NCBI RefSeq assembly: GCF_963675165.1
Contig: NC_087387.1
Coordinates: 4,862,990 to 4,926,989, forward strand
Reading direction: 5' to 3'
Source: Halichondria panicea
Taxonomy: Eukaryota > Porifera > Demospongiae > Suberitida > Halichondriidae
Length of the DNA: 64,000 bases
This document shows positions 1 to 13,800 of this stretch, in pieces. The stretch's first letter is position 1, and each line of letters opens with the position of its first letter. The position numbers were made by a program, and so were the translations under genes. Below the pieces are notes generated by a model. It did not search any database, was not told where the DNA came from, and saw nothing but the letters and a program-made list of their open reading frames with translations.

Positions 1-327
1 TGTACACGTACGTGTGCAGGAAGAATCCACGCCTGTCCACAACCCATTGTTCAGACATGCTCTTGTGTCCGATCCTTGCAGTTCATAGCCTTCGTTACAA
101 GAGAAGGTAGCCAAAGAAAATCTTTCAATAGGACTGGGCTGGGACACTTCTCCATTCTCAAGTGCGGGGAAAGGAGTACAAACTGGGCGGAGAGAGTAGT
201 TGCGGAATGAGATGCATGTAACATCCGAGAAAATCACATTAATGGGTACTGACTTACAATCTTGTCCTCTAGACAAGTGAATAATTATTACACAAAATAG
301 AAATTCGAGCAGGTATGTTCTATTCAT
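1..327 (-). CDS. CCP/Sushi-domain protein, 5' end (runs off left edge)
   Basis: Two exons are visible. Exon 1 (327-258) starts MNRTYLLEF and encodes a hydrophobic signal peptide ending near SRGQD, followed by a strong GTAAGT donor. Exon 2 (182-12) follows a pyrimidine-rich CAG acceptor, is 171 nt and phase 1-1, and encodes one whole CCP module: first Cys, an ENGEV turn, a FSCNEGYEL core, then RACLNNGLW and a final Cys. A GTACGT donor follows, so the gene continues beyond position 1. CCP modules act outside the cell in ligand binding. Signal peptide plus phase-1 CCP exon match the architecture of the larger receptors in this window, but the module sequence is its own, so this is a separate family member. 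Whether it is secreted or membrane-bound cannot be seen. Confidence 0.75.
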   Translation of the reverse strand, partial: MNRTYLLEFLFCVIIIHLSRGQDCKSVPINVIFSDVTCISFRNYSLRPVCTPFPALENGEVSQPSPIERFSLATFSCNEGYELQGSDTRACLNNGLWTGVDSSCTRTCT

Positions 328-632
328 TATTATCAGGTATTAGCTTTCACACTTTGTCTTTGTACTAGTCTTAGGTAGAAGCTACACATACATAATATAA
401 TTGTGGTAAACTTGCTTTAGTAAGGAAACTGCTCCACATCCTAACAACCACTCTTGGCTTCAATAATGCAATGCGTATTTCACCAGCTAGATAGGGGGCG
501 TTCTATTAAGTGAATAATTATGTCTATGTTTACTTGAATCATGAATGCAGCATGCAAAATTAATGTAAAATTAGATCTGCAAGCATTACAAACAATAATC
601 CATAATAATTATTTATAAAGAGTGTCCACTGT

Positions 633-1112
633 TCATTCATCCTCCTTCTTGGCTGTCTTGACATATGGAATGAGGGCGGCCATTACATATCCTGGGCTGT
701 AAATGATCAGGAACATGCTCAAGATCATCATTCCTGTAGAAACCTGAACACATGCAGGAAAAAGATTTTATAGACTGTTTGCACCAAGTCATACAATAAT
801 TGGGATCGAGTGCATCTAGATCTAGAATACACATGTACAGCGAACAGCTCCTATATTTGAGGTAGTATGTAGTTAGTAGTTGTTATTATGTGTATTTAAA
901 ACTACTGTGGGGACAGAGAAGCTTCACTAATGCACCTTAGTGATTGCCTCTTGCCTCACTGGCACTGTGGACTTGGGGGCCTCCAGTATGGTGCTGAGTA
1001 GCGGTGCTGTATCTGTGGAAGAGCGACGAGCCCCACGTCCCTGCAGCGGAGCAACCCTAACTGCCATCCATCGTGGAGAACGAGTGAGGAGACGAAGGGT
1101 CTGTACAATCAT
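633..1112 (-). CDS. Small mitochondrial inner-membrane protein, cytochrome c oxidase subunit 8-like
   Basis: Two exons (1112-936 and 743-633) join in phase 0 to give about 95 residues. The first ~30 residues (MIVQTLRLLTRSPRW...) are rich in Arg and lack acidic residues, as in a mitochondrial targeting peptide. Exon 2 encodes one hydrophobic segment (MMILSMFLIIY) followed by SPGYVMAALIPYVK and a charged KKEDE end. Animal COX8 has the same plan: cleaved presequence, short polar linker with P-x-x-E, one membrane helix, then a P-G-W/Y-V/I-L-x-x-L-x-x-Y-K/R ending. It would then sit in complex IV. The exon 1 donor (AAG|GTGCAT) is weak. Length fits COX8 (about 65-90 aa as precursor). The identity is inferred from this pattern only; another small single-helix mitochondrial subunit is possible. 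Confidence 0.55.
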
Positions 1113-1852
1113 GATAGCTGGAAGATATAATTATAACTGATCGAGACTGTATATTCTAGTCTACAAAAATTGCCGGATCTCGTATTGTTAAAAATTAATG
1201 TTCTTGGACAAGCTATAATAATTATGTAGACTAGAGGCAGTAGTTACAGGCCATATCAGCATGGAACGCTGTAGCTATGGCAGCATTGAGAATCAATGAT
1301 CTAGAGGTAGATCAAGAGTAAAACACTGTGTTGGCCTGTAGCATTGAGAATCAATGATCTAGAGGCAGACGCTGCGCATGCGCATAGACTATTTTACATT
1401 ATTGAGGGCGGGGCTACTTTTATGATCACCTCAAGGGAAACCTGGAGGGAAACCAGCCTGGAAGGAAATTCTTTTCTGCTACTGTAAGTCAGTAAAATAT
1501 GCTTCATTGACAATACTTGGCTTCACTGTTGTCTGAACACTTACAAAAGTAAGGGCATCTGTAATTGATACCAGCAACACAGTCAGTGTGATGCACATCG
1601 TCTGCATGCTGCATAGCAATAGTTATCAGTGACTGGTATCTAATGCTGCATACCTCCTGTGCAACTTCCTCTCTCTATAGTTACAACTGGACGTAGATAC
1701 ACCAGTTATGGAATGCTTTGTTGGTAGCTTTCAACAAGTGTTCCGTGCCAACGGATAGGCCTGCTCTCATAGTTTGCTCATGCAAAAACTGAAAACTTAG
1801 TTTGTTCTACTTCAAAGAGCTAAAAGCTAGACTAAAGACTATCTTCGGAGCT
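1113..1852. promoter_or_regulatory. Shared upstream region between COX8-like gene and receptor B
   Basis: About 740 bp separate two divergently transcribed genes, so both promoters should lie here. I see no clear TATA box. The stretch holds a palindromic GCGCATGCGC at about 1374-1383 and a 26-bp direct repeat described separately. No coding exon was recognised. Confidence 0.35.
1282..1365. repeat. 26-bp direct repeat, two copies
   Basis: The same 26 bases (starting AGCATTGAGAATCAATGATC) occur at 1282-1307 and 1340-1365, 58 bp apart. The core GAGAATCAATGATCTAG is partly palindromic (ATTGA/TCAAT). It lies in the divergent promoter region, so it may be regulatory or a small tandem duplication. 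Confidence 0.7.
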
Positions 1853-4800
1853 ATGGCTCTACTCAGTGCGACTGTATCCATTTTACTTCTTTATGTCAGC
1901 ATCACCAATGGACAAAGTAAATTACATTTAGCCACTGCATGGCTACTTACCTAAGTGTAGTTGTGGCTTTATATAATAGTTTTTGGTTCAATCTCTCTGT
2001 CGTCAGAACCGTGTGTACTTAGTGCTTACTGAATTTTTGCAGACACTGGTGTGAGGGTGGTGTTTGACTCGGTGACCCCAAACTCGTACACAGTGATAGA
2101 AAATGCTGAGGAACTGATGGTGTGCATCAGAGTGGAGGGAACCATCAATCAACAGTTCTCTGTCACCCTCAACACGTTTAGCGCTGGAAGTGCCATTGGT
2201 ATGAATGAATTCTATAGAGCTACACAATTCAGTTGTTGAGCTAAAGAAAGATTGGTACTACATGCTGTTTAGGATTAGTCAGGTGTTGTTGTGTTTGTTA
2301 ATGTGAACAGTGTTATTGATTTTGAGTACCAAAACTCCAATCATTTGATCTTCCTCTCCTAGCAGGTGGTGTTGACTATACTGACACCACGGCAACACAC
2401 ACGTTCATCCCATTCTCCACCCTTACCCGCTGCACGACCATTACTATTAATGATGACAACATACTCGAGGGAACTGAGTTCTTTTTTATCTCTGTCTCCT
2501 CTGACGATTCCTCAGTTGAAATTCCTCCGCTGGCAACTGTTTCCATCACAAATGATGACAGTGAGTGTTCATAAATTCTCATCCCATTTCTATGATACCT
2601 CTGCATTATCATGCAGTATCTGCTTAAGGGGGGGCTGGTATATGCATAGTGCACAATCAACTATAATAATTATCAGCTTGTTTACACTTGTCCGATAGCC
2701 ATGTCCATATAATACGCTATACTCCTCAGGGACCAACTCCTAATTAGTCACCTTGCATTTATTAACCTCTTCTCTCCAGCCGTGGTGATTGGTTTTAACC
2801 AGACGAGCTACTCTACAATAGAGGGGATCCCAGGCAAGATGTGTGTGGTCATTGTCAGTGGGTCTATTGCGAGGAGTGTGTCATTCATTGTGACACAGAC
2901 AGGAGGAACTGCTTCAGGTAACGGTGTCGTTACCGATATAATAATTGTTACATTTTAGTCAGTAAATTTTTTGTAGACATTGTCAGTATAAATTAAGTGT
3001 TTCATATGGTCCATACCTCACTCTAGGTGATGACTACATACCAGGACCTCTTACTGGTAGCATCACGGTAGCCGATGAGCCAGTGTGTGTGAACCTTCCC
3101 CTCAACAATGACAGCATTGTAGAGGACACAGAGACAGTCTTGCTCACTGTGAACAGTGCGGACTCACCAACAACAGCCACCACCACACTGAACATTCTCG
3201 ATGACGATGGTGGGTGGGCATGGCTATTCTATACAGTATTTTTTGCTTTCTAATTTTATTTCTCATAGATCCTATTATGGTAGCTAGGCTAGAGTGTGGA
3301 TATTGGGTTGGCCTTTGTTGAGACCTGGGTGTCTTGCTTTTTTGGCCCTTCATCACAAGGGTGGCTATTAAGAGGGGCTCCATGCACTGTATATCCCAAT
3401 GTGTGCAATTTTTTGCAACTATTCTTTCAGGTGTGACTGTACAACTGGCCTCGACTCAGTTGAGTGTAGTTGAGGGAAACAGTGGAACCTCTTCTCTTTC
3501 ACTCTGTGTCCTTCTGACTAACGTACAGAATAACTTGGATAGGGACGTGACCCTACTGATGAACACACAGCCATCATCAGCAGGTGAGGATAGCATGTTT
3601 TGAGAAGGGAGTAGGAGGAGTGTTATTATAATAACAAGTCACCCATTATAGTTCATTGTAATCGACACATAAATTATTGTGATCTTCTGTATGAGTTGAA
3701 ATTAATCAGAATAACAGTATTTTTGATATGTCTCATTACATGCAGATACTTGAGCGTAACAGTTTATATTTCATTCTGCATAGATACGAGTGATTTTGTC
3801 TCTCTTGTGGATCAACCCCTCACTATTCCCATGACAACAGGCCTCTTTGAAAATGTTTGCTTTCAATTAGCTGTAAACGGAGATACAGTTTGTGAGCAGA
3901 GTGAGTTGTACTCGGTCAGTGTGACCCCTATGAACCCTCTGGACATGGTGACGGGGCTAGCCGAGGTTGATATTACAATTCTGGATGATGGAGATTGTGA
4001 GTGTGTTTGTGTGTATTGTAGTATTTTCACCATAATTATATCTCTTTTCAGTAAAACTAACCAAGGCAACTATGTAGTTCTAATTGTTACGCAAGGATAC
4101 ATGTGTGAGGCTGCCTCTTGAAGAGTTCACAACAACCTAAGTATAATTATTACTTTGTATTTCCTTCCCGTCAGCTATTGAAGACTGTGGTCCGCTGTCT
4201 GTTGCCAGTGGCACAGTCCAGTACACTGCCACTACCCGCGGCTCGGTTTCCACCTATACCTGCGCGCCAGGATTCATTCTGGAGGGGGTGGAGTCTCGGA
4301 CCTGTGAGGCCACGGGATCATTGTGTTTAGGACTGTGGTCAGGGAGTCCCCCCACCTGCAGATGTGAGTCAAGTGTGTATGGAATTAGAGTTGGTAATAG
4401 ATAGTACCTTGCACGGAATTTTTTCCGCCTAGCAGGTTGGGATGATCAGTAAGAATATCCAATAGATGTCTGTGACGTGTTCTATATTATACCCTTCCTT
4501 TCCTACAGTGGCTAACTGTGGACTCCTCCCTTCTCTAAGCAATGGGGAAGTTAGTTTTTCAGCGACCACTTTCAACTCGGTAGCTTCCTACACTTGTGAC
4601 TTGGGTTACATCCTTATTGGAGAAACCAGTCGCATGTGTCAGCTGGACGAACAATGGTCTGGTGATGCACCCACTTGTGACGGTGAGATTTCACTGTATT
4701 CTCTTCGGCACTTAAGTTTTATGAACTGGAGAAATAAATGTTCATGCCTTTGCCATAATAATATATCTACTCTCATTATTGATGATTAATATTATTAAGC

Positions 4801-7800
4801 ATAAATTTCATAAGTTTAATTAATGTTTCTCTGTTTTTTTCATACAGTTGTACAATGCCCTTCGATCTCAGCCCCTGACAATGGAGGTCTAATCTTTACC
4901 AACGGCTTTATCTTCAGCTCTCTGGCTAGATACAGCTGTGAGGGAGGCTACGATATCAGTGGAGCAAGCATCCGGATCTGTAGATCTACTGGACTTTGGA
5001 GTGCCATTGCACCCACATGTCAACGTGAGTGATACACTTGCAGTTCATTGACTCAAACACTCCAACAGTTTGGTATTACAAATAATATTTGTAGTTTGCA
5101 CTTTATTTTAGCCGAACTTCGATTGTATTCACTTATAGTGTATAGCTGAAGTAGGAGGCTTTAGCATAACCTGCAAAATTAAGTGATTATATTTTTACTG
5201 CGTCCTATTCCTGTCTCCCCTTTTACAGCTGTTGACTGCATGGGACTCAATAATCCGGCCAATGGGATGGTAGCTCTGTCCGGTACCACTTTCACACACA
5301 CGGCCACGTACTCATGCCTCAGTGGGTTTGCTCTGATTGGGCAGGATACTAGACAGTGTCTGGCAACTCGGCTGTGGTCTGGAGAGGAACCAACGTGTGT
5401 CGGTGAGTGCACTAGGAGTAATTTATTATTGCATGGTCAGCATAAGTAGTATAATTTATGTATTATGTACCCTACTATAACTGATATCAGTAGTAACCCT
5501 TGAGGCAGCCTAACAGTAACTTATAGTGGATACAATAAAGAGGTGGCCTGTCAGCACATCGCATGCTATTGGTACATGCATTAACCTGGCGTATATTAAA
5601 TTGAGGATGAATTGATTGTTACAATAGACAAGCTTTACTAGAGCTCCTACTTTATTAACTATAATTATACCCGTCTCTTCCTCATACAGTTGAGTGTGGT
5701 GACCTTCCTATCCCAAGCAACGGTGCTGTGAGTTACAGCGACACCACCCTCATCAACTCCGTAGCAACCTTCACCTGTAGCGAGGGTTACATAGTGACTG
5801 GAGACTCCACCCGAACCTGCCTACTCACTGGGATGTGGTCTGGCATCCAGCCATCTTGTGAACGTGAGTTAGGCTCTAGTATATATTGCGTATCTGTACC
5901 AATTGAGAACCTGTGATTGTACACTCAGTTTTCACACTTATTCAAAACAAAATATTTATGTTCGTTCACTAAGTAGTATATGAATCCTGTTGTCATACAT
6001 TATTGCCATTCCCTCAGCTGTTGATTGTCCATCTCTATCGGATCCCCTCAATGGACAGGTCCACCTCACCACCACCACTCTGAGCTCCATAGCCAGCTAT
6101 TCTTGTGACCAGGGTTTTGCTCCCAGCTCAACAGAGGATCGGCTCTGCCAGACTACTGGACAGTGGTCTGGTTCACCACCAGTGTGTACAAGTGAGTGCA
6201 TTCTGATTCTATATCTATATACAGTAGATACTACTTCCTATGGTAATAATTTTCGTGCCACTATTCAAATCTTAATTCCCCAGTACATAATGGTATGTTG
6301 TCATGATGACTTTCAAAAAGTTGCATACTCACAATGATATCAGAATCCATTAGAGTTTTCTGTAGAATAATTCGCTTCTTCTCCATTAGGAGTAGACTGT
6401 GGTCCTCTTGCTGACCCTCAGTTTGGTTTCGTCACCCTGACTCCTGGTACTGACTTTGGGTCTGTTGCCGCCTATGCCTGCAATACTGGCTACGAGCCAA
6501 GTAGTACCACAGACCGGACTTGTCTCGGGTCGGGGGTGTGGTCTGGAGACATGCCCACCTGCTCACGTGAGTCAGAAGGACGTTAGTTAATTCAGTAAAT
6601 CAGTTACAATAATAATTATGCATGTAAAGGGGACATAATGAAAGTAGATCTAGTATACGTAGTATGTTGTATATATAGTTCTGCACATCAAAAATTAATT
6701 GCTTTTGCAAATTTCTTATTCACAGCGTAATTACGTAAGCCTACCTGACTTACATGATAGTTACTACTAATCACAATTACCAATTTGTAATTAACATTCT
6801 CACACAGTTATTGACTGTGGAACACCTAGCTCCTTAAACAATGGCGGACAAGTCACAGTCTCCCTCACCACCTTCGGCTCATTATCAGTGTACACTTGCC
6901 TCTCTGGCTATGTTCTCAGTGCTCCGTCCTCAATCCGTTCCTGTATGGAGAATGGGAACTGGTCAGGATTGGATCCAACCTGTGATCGTAAGTCTTTGCT
7001 GTGTATAAGATTCACTATATAAATTATACCGTATAGCGGGTATATTTCAAGGGTATAAATGTTCGCGGTTTTCGCGGATTGAGCCTGTACCGCGAAAATT
7101 TCTACCCACGAAAATTTATAATAGTAGGCGTGTTCAGTATTATGGATTCGAGGCTAACAGTGTGGAGGTACAGCTGCATGTTGATGTGCGCATGCGCCAA
7201 AAGGCTAGAACTCAGACCACGAAAATAAAATCCGCGAAATCCTTTGTAATGGTCCATCCGCGAAAATTTATACCCTCGAAATATACCCGCTATACGGTAG
7301 TCCGAATTTTGCAAAAGTGTATTGCTTGAATAGTTTTGCTTGGTCATTAAAATGTTTCCACGACATGCAGCTGTTGACTGTGGTCCCCGGGCTAGTCCCA
7401 TCAACGGTCAGGTAGAGATCACCCCCTCGACAACCTTCACCTCCACGGCAACTTACAGCTGCACCAACGGCTATGATCTCGTCGGAATAACGGAGAGAGT
7501 GTGTGAGGCTGATGGTGATTGGTCGCTGCAGGGGTCACCTGACCCTGTCTGCAATCGTACGTCACTGTGTATTTGGGGGAGGGTGTTGTTTGATTGGATA
7601 CATAGCTATAAACAAATTTATACTGCTTTAAGGGCTAGCAAATCTCAAATATGATACTGGCGTAATGCAGTGTCCAATGCACTGGCTTGATTTGTATTTT
7701 GTTATCTCCTATCACAGCTGTTGACTGCGGTCAGCTGACGTCGCCTAGTAACGGTTTGGTCACTGTTTCAGTCACCACTTTCCTTTCCGAAGCTATGTAT

Positions 7801-10800
7801 TCGTGCAGCAATGGTTATATTTTGATGGGTGTCGTCTCAAGAACATGCACGGCTGATAGAAACTGGTCTGATGCTGAACCAACTTGTGAACGTAAGTAAA
7901 TCCCCATGTAGGGAAGATTCACATACAATAATTATTATGACTCGGAGGTAGTGAGCGTAATTAAAATGTGCATGTTCATTCAAAGTGTGTTTGTATTTGT
8001 ATGTACATCATAGTGTAAACAAGTATGTGTTTACTGCAATATCTCAGACGTATTTGCTTCGGAACTTCTGACGTACATTACGCTTGAAACCTATTTGGAA
8101 TTCATCAGTGTGTTATTGGGCCATCGTTAACAACCATTCTGCTTTGTGCGTGTGTGTCACTGCATGGCTCCATTGTTGACCGATGCCATAGCAGGTACAC
8201 TGTTTTCATACAAACCCTTACAATGATGTGGTGTCCGATTACCTCACAGGGCTCCCCAAAGGAAAAAACACAGCATGTTTGTCAATGCCAAATCAATCAA
8301 ATGTTAATTCCATGAGAGCTTGCACCTTGCATGCATTCATCTTTATGTGATAGACGTTGTATTGTATTACATTATAATAAATACTGTTACTTCTCCCACA
8401 GCTGTAGTGTGTCCCAGCCTGAGCAACCCAGCCAATGGTGTTGTTGATCTCAGCCAGGGCACCAGTCTAAATGCAGTGGCCACTTACTCCTGTAATGTTG
8501 GTTACAGACTGGAGGGAACAGGACAACGAACCTGTGGTCCCGAGGGGGGGTGGTCTGACACTCAACCTGTGTGTGAAGGTAATATCTTTGGCATTACTTA
8601 TACTGTACATTAGCTAATTAGAATCATATACTATTGTGTAACCTTAATATGTAGTAGTTATAAAATATTTATGCATCTAGAGTAAGTCGCCGAACTCCGT
8701 CAGACATCAACGTGCGTCAGGTAAAAGGGCGTGTAACGCACAAACAAAACAAGACTGATTCAATTCAATAATAATATTACACACACTAACAGATGGCCAT
8801 GGGCCTATTATCCATTGGATGGTCATAATTTTGCACTACTATCTAGTTGGTCGACCCATAATTATATTCCATACTACTACAGATGATCTCTATCCCACTT
8901 AATGTACGCTATTGCTATCTCCCTCTCTCTTTGAACAGAGGTGACTTGCCCTGATGATCGAGTGGACCCGATCAATGGGGCTATTCAGATTATGACAGGA
9001 CTAAATTTTGGCTCCCTCGTCACCTACCTGTGTGACCCGACTTATGCCCTCATTGGTACTTCCACCCAGACATGTGCGGCCAATGGACTTTGGACCGACG
9101 AACCACCCACATGCCAGAGTAAGTGTGCTGGTTACTTACATTGTTTTTATGTGATTTCTGCAAGACTATAATACATACTATGAGATCTGTATAGTAATAC
9201 GTATGGTGTGTCTCGTTAGCTAGAATTTATTGAGCACATGCATACACAGTTTCAAACTCTATAAAGTGGCACAAGGCAATGATAGAGTTTGCACTATTTC
9301 TCTTCAATTTATACCTCTTTACAGTGATCGGTTGCCCCGACAGAGCTAACCCAATCAATGGGACATCTATTCGGTTAACGGCCAATGTTGTCCAGTTCTC
9401 ATGTGATCGTGGATTCACTCTGAGTGACTCCATCCTTGCGTTTAGTCAGTGTGAACCAACAACTGGGTTGTGGTCAGGCCCAGTGCCCAGCTGCATTAGT
9501 AAGTGTGCATGTCCTTCTATTACTATCTCTGTCTATGAATCGTTTTAAGATCATAATTAGATAGTGGTACAACAGCCACAATAAAACGGATGAAAAAAGT
9601 CACCTCCAAGACAGGATTCACTGTATAATTATGTTTGTGCTGTGTGTGTGTGCGCATGTGTGTGTAGTAATGAATAGATGTGCGCAAGCTTTTCAGGATA
9701 TATAGTACTAGCTCTATTTTACCTGATTTTTATTTACTAAACTTCTCAGTTGAGGACTGTGGACCACCCCCTGCTATCTCTGATGGTACAGTGGACTCTA
9801 CTGGCACAGTCTATCTCTCTGAGGCTGCTTATAGTTGTGAGACAGGATTCAGAGTACAACCTCTGGCCAGCTCTGTGAGAGTGTGTGAGGTGGGAGGGGT
9901 GTGGTCAGGAGAGAATGGAGCATGTCAACGTGAGTTTTTGTCTTGTGGCATTATTAAAATTATGAGCAATTAGTTGGACAATTAGATATGCCATGATACT
10001 CTCTTCAAAATGAGACGCACTACACTGTTTATGCTACTCTCATCAATTGAATACTTTTGTAGATCAAATAGTAATATTGCTTCGTATTTAATCTCTTCAA
10101 CAATCCCTCATACACAGCTGTAGATTGTGGTTCATTGAGTAATCCGACCAATGGCATGGTGAGCCTTGACTCCACCCTTAGGGGTTCCGTAGCTGCCTAT
10201 TCTTGTCAGGACAACTACACTCTGGAGGGCGTGGCCCTGCTAGTGTGCATGGATAATGGGGAGTGGTCAGAGGAGGAGCCTCTCTGTGAAGGTACGTCAT
10301 TATTTGCTTAGTGTGTTTATGAAAAGTATTGTCACTTACTTGCATGACTTCTAATCTGTAAATATCCACCTGCATGCATGGACTGTACATATACATGCAT
10401 AATTATGTTAATTGTATAAACTACTCTACCACAATTTAGTATAATGGCTCAACCTCAGCTCAACTGTCTATAATAACGTATAAACTACTACAATCAATAA
10501 TTTTAGTACAGACTAAACAGATACCTTATCTCAACTGTCCATAATAATATTTATTATTATCGTATAAAGTCTCTCCTACTACAATTAGTACAGACTAAAC
10601 AGACACCACTCACTCAAACTGCTGTTACACTACGTACTTATAATTATGCTATGTACGTACATCTGACAGACACTGATGAGTGTACCCTGGGGCACGACTG
10701 TGACCAGGTGTGTACCAATACTGAGGGGGGCTACGAGTGCAGCTGTGCTGTCGGGTACAGGCTGTCCGGGTTCTCACGCTGCGAAGGTGAGTGAAGAGGG

Positions 10801-13800
10801 GGAAGGCAACTGAATACAGTTTTAAATCAAAGGGAAATAATTATTTAATTGAACAGGGGTACAATTTTGGCGGTGTATTTTCTTATTGGTTCATTTTGGC
10901 TCTCAATTGTTAATTATGTTCTCTCTCAATCATAATCATAGAATGTGTAGATTCAGACGCTCTATGCTAACCAATGAATGTACATGTTCCTCTATTCAGA
11001 CATTGACGAGTGTTTGTCCAACAAGGGAGGGTGTGCTCAACTCTGTGTGAATAACCAGGGCTCCCGGGATTGTGACTGTCTCCAAGGATTTGCACTAGAC
11101 CAAGACAATGTCAACTGTAGTGGTGAGTATTTTTATGTAATAGAGAAAGTTCGGCTTTTATGATACTTTCATGCCTCAATTGAATTGCTAGCAGTTACTC
11201 CTAATTGCAATCTGTCCTTGGTGGAAAGAGAATAACATAACAACAAAGCTACAACATTCATGATAACCTCCCCAAACACACATGCACAGATATTGATGAG
11301 TGCTTCTTGTCGAAGGACAACTGTCACAGCAATGCCTCCTGTACCAACACACTGGGAGAGTTCAGCTGCTCCTGTCAGCAGGGCTTCCAGGGAGATGGTC
11401 GAACTTGTATAGGTGAGTGCAGCACGGCAGCTTGTGGCTTGTCTCTATTATTTCTTTATTATTAGAAACCCTTTTCCTCTGTACAGAGTGTTATAATAGT
11501 TATAAAAGCTATAATGATAACATGTTGTTCCCCTTGTTAATAATTATTATACTGTGGTGCTTACACCTTTTAAACATTGAATATCTCACAGATATTGATG
11601 AGTGTGCTCTCGGAAATGACAGCTGTTCACAATTTGCCACATGTTCCAATACCGAGGGTAACTACACCTGCTCCTGTTTGGATGGGTTTACTGGAGATGG
11701 ACAAGATTGTCAGAGTAAGTGAAAGAGCAATATTCTCACTCATTTTTCGATTAATCTCTTACTTTGGAGTGATAAGCTGTGATCATAAGCTGTGGACTGG
11801 TAGGATTTCCCAGTTTGCGTAATGATATTCTGCGGCACTGTCACAGTATAGGATACTCTTATGTAACACCTTTGCGTGGGGAACAGCGGTGGCCTTTGTT
11901 GAGTGTATGTATTGTTTGTATACATTTGAGGATCAAGGTGACTTGCCTTTACGTTGCAGTTCTTTCCTCAGAGGTGGCCATTAAGATTAGAGTGGTTCTA
12001 CTGACCACTGCAAAATCGAAGATCTATTTGCATTGCCCAGATTTAAATCATAGCCAAAGCTGTGCAAATACCATGTACGCCACCACACACACAGATATAG
12101 ATGAGTGTATGGAGGGTGGTGTGAGCTGTGCCCAGAATGGAGTGTGCACGGACAATGAGGGCAGCTATGACTGCTCTTGTGCACAGGGGTTCATCGGGGA
12201 CGGTACCATCAACTGCACTGGTAAGCTATTAGGACTGGTTTACAGTTATGACGCTTTTTTAAAAAGCATATACCAAAGTTGTGAGTCAAATCACAGGAAA
12301 CATTTTTGGCATAATAATTTTATTCTATTGACATTGCATAGCTATATTTAAATGGCTGTTACAAGCAGTTTATGCAACGAATCTTATGCAGATATTGACG
12401 AGTGTGATAGTAGCCTTGACAATTGTCATGACTTTGCCATCTGCTCAAACACAATTGGCAGCTTCTCTTGCTCATGTGACGAAGGCTTCGCTGGGAATGG
12501 CATCAGCTGTAATAGTGAGTATACCTGTCATTACGAATGTGAGGGTGTATAATTTATTTGTCTATGGTGAAGTATCCTATAATAATTATTATAGGCAAAC
12601 CCCTGTTTTAAAGAAAGCACAATCATAGTTTTACAAGAGGTTGCCTTACAACAAAAGATCCGAGTCTATTGTTAATTAAATGAAGTAGTTGCTCTACATT
12701 AACGATATAGTAATAGTTAGTGTGAGCAATTATAAAGTGATTTGTTTCAGATATCAACGAGTGCGAGATAGGGATGCATGGTTGCCATACCAATGCCGAG
12801 TGTATGGATACTGATGGTAGCTTCACCTGTTCATGTAAAGAAGGGTTCACTGGAGATGGAATCAACTGTACAGGTCAGCAAATTATTATTACCTATTCAA
12901 ATTCTAGTTAGCTATCATGTGATCAAATCTACTCCCTCTTCCTTACTAATGACGGCATATATCATGCACTATACAGATCAGTGTCAAGCCATATTCCAGG
13001 TAGTGTTAGGAGGAGTGGTGGATTGTAGCACTTGGAGGGTGAGTTGTCTATAGCTGAACAAGCACCATGCACGACAAATATAGAGCAAATTATACGAAAT
13101 ACATCCTCGCATCCTAATAAGTATAATAGTGAGCTCCATGCTTGTTAAGTTATTTGAAGTACGTTGGGTTGATGTTATCCCTTTTTTACAGCTTGATGAT
13201 ACTAATCCCAAGCTAAACGACACCGCCATGCAAGTAGCCACAGAGATACAACAATCTTGTACAGACTGTTCGCTCGGAGTGACCCAAATCACAAATGGAG
13301 AGTTCAACTGTTTAACAGAAGACACACCTGATCAAGTTACCTATCGTGCAAACCTCCATGGCAACACAGACTCAGATTGTGACGATCTGATCGAAAACAT
13401 TGAATCATGGGTCCAAGGCGCTCAAGCGTCCATTTCTGTGCAGGGTAACAGGCTGAGGATAGTTGCAAACTGTGAGATTGGTGTGGATACGTTTACCTCT
13501 CCTCTTGAATGTGTATCGGAGACGACAATGAGCGTGACAACTCTTGGTCTGGGTGCATCCGAGGGTATATCCATACCGCTAGTAGCTGGGGCTGCAGCTG
13601 GAGGAGTGGTGCTGATGATAGTGGTGCTTGTTGTGGTGATTGTCGTGGTGTCTTTGCTGTCTGCATCAAGGAGAAAGAGAAAGAGGTAAATTTACGTTGT
13701 ACATGACAATGATATCTGGAGGGGTGTACTTTCTATGGGTGATCATTTCTGTGGCTAAATTGTAACGACTGCATAAGATATGGCTCGATCACTTTTATTG

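Noticed and set aside
11779-12094. Long plus-strand frame upstream of an EGF exon of receptor B
   Set aside because: Intronic read-through without domain; the acceptor CACACACAG before 12095 and the DIDEC start mark the true exon.
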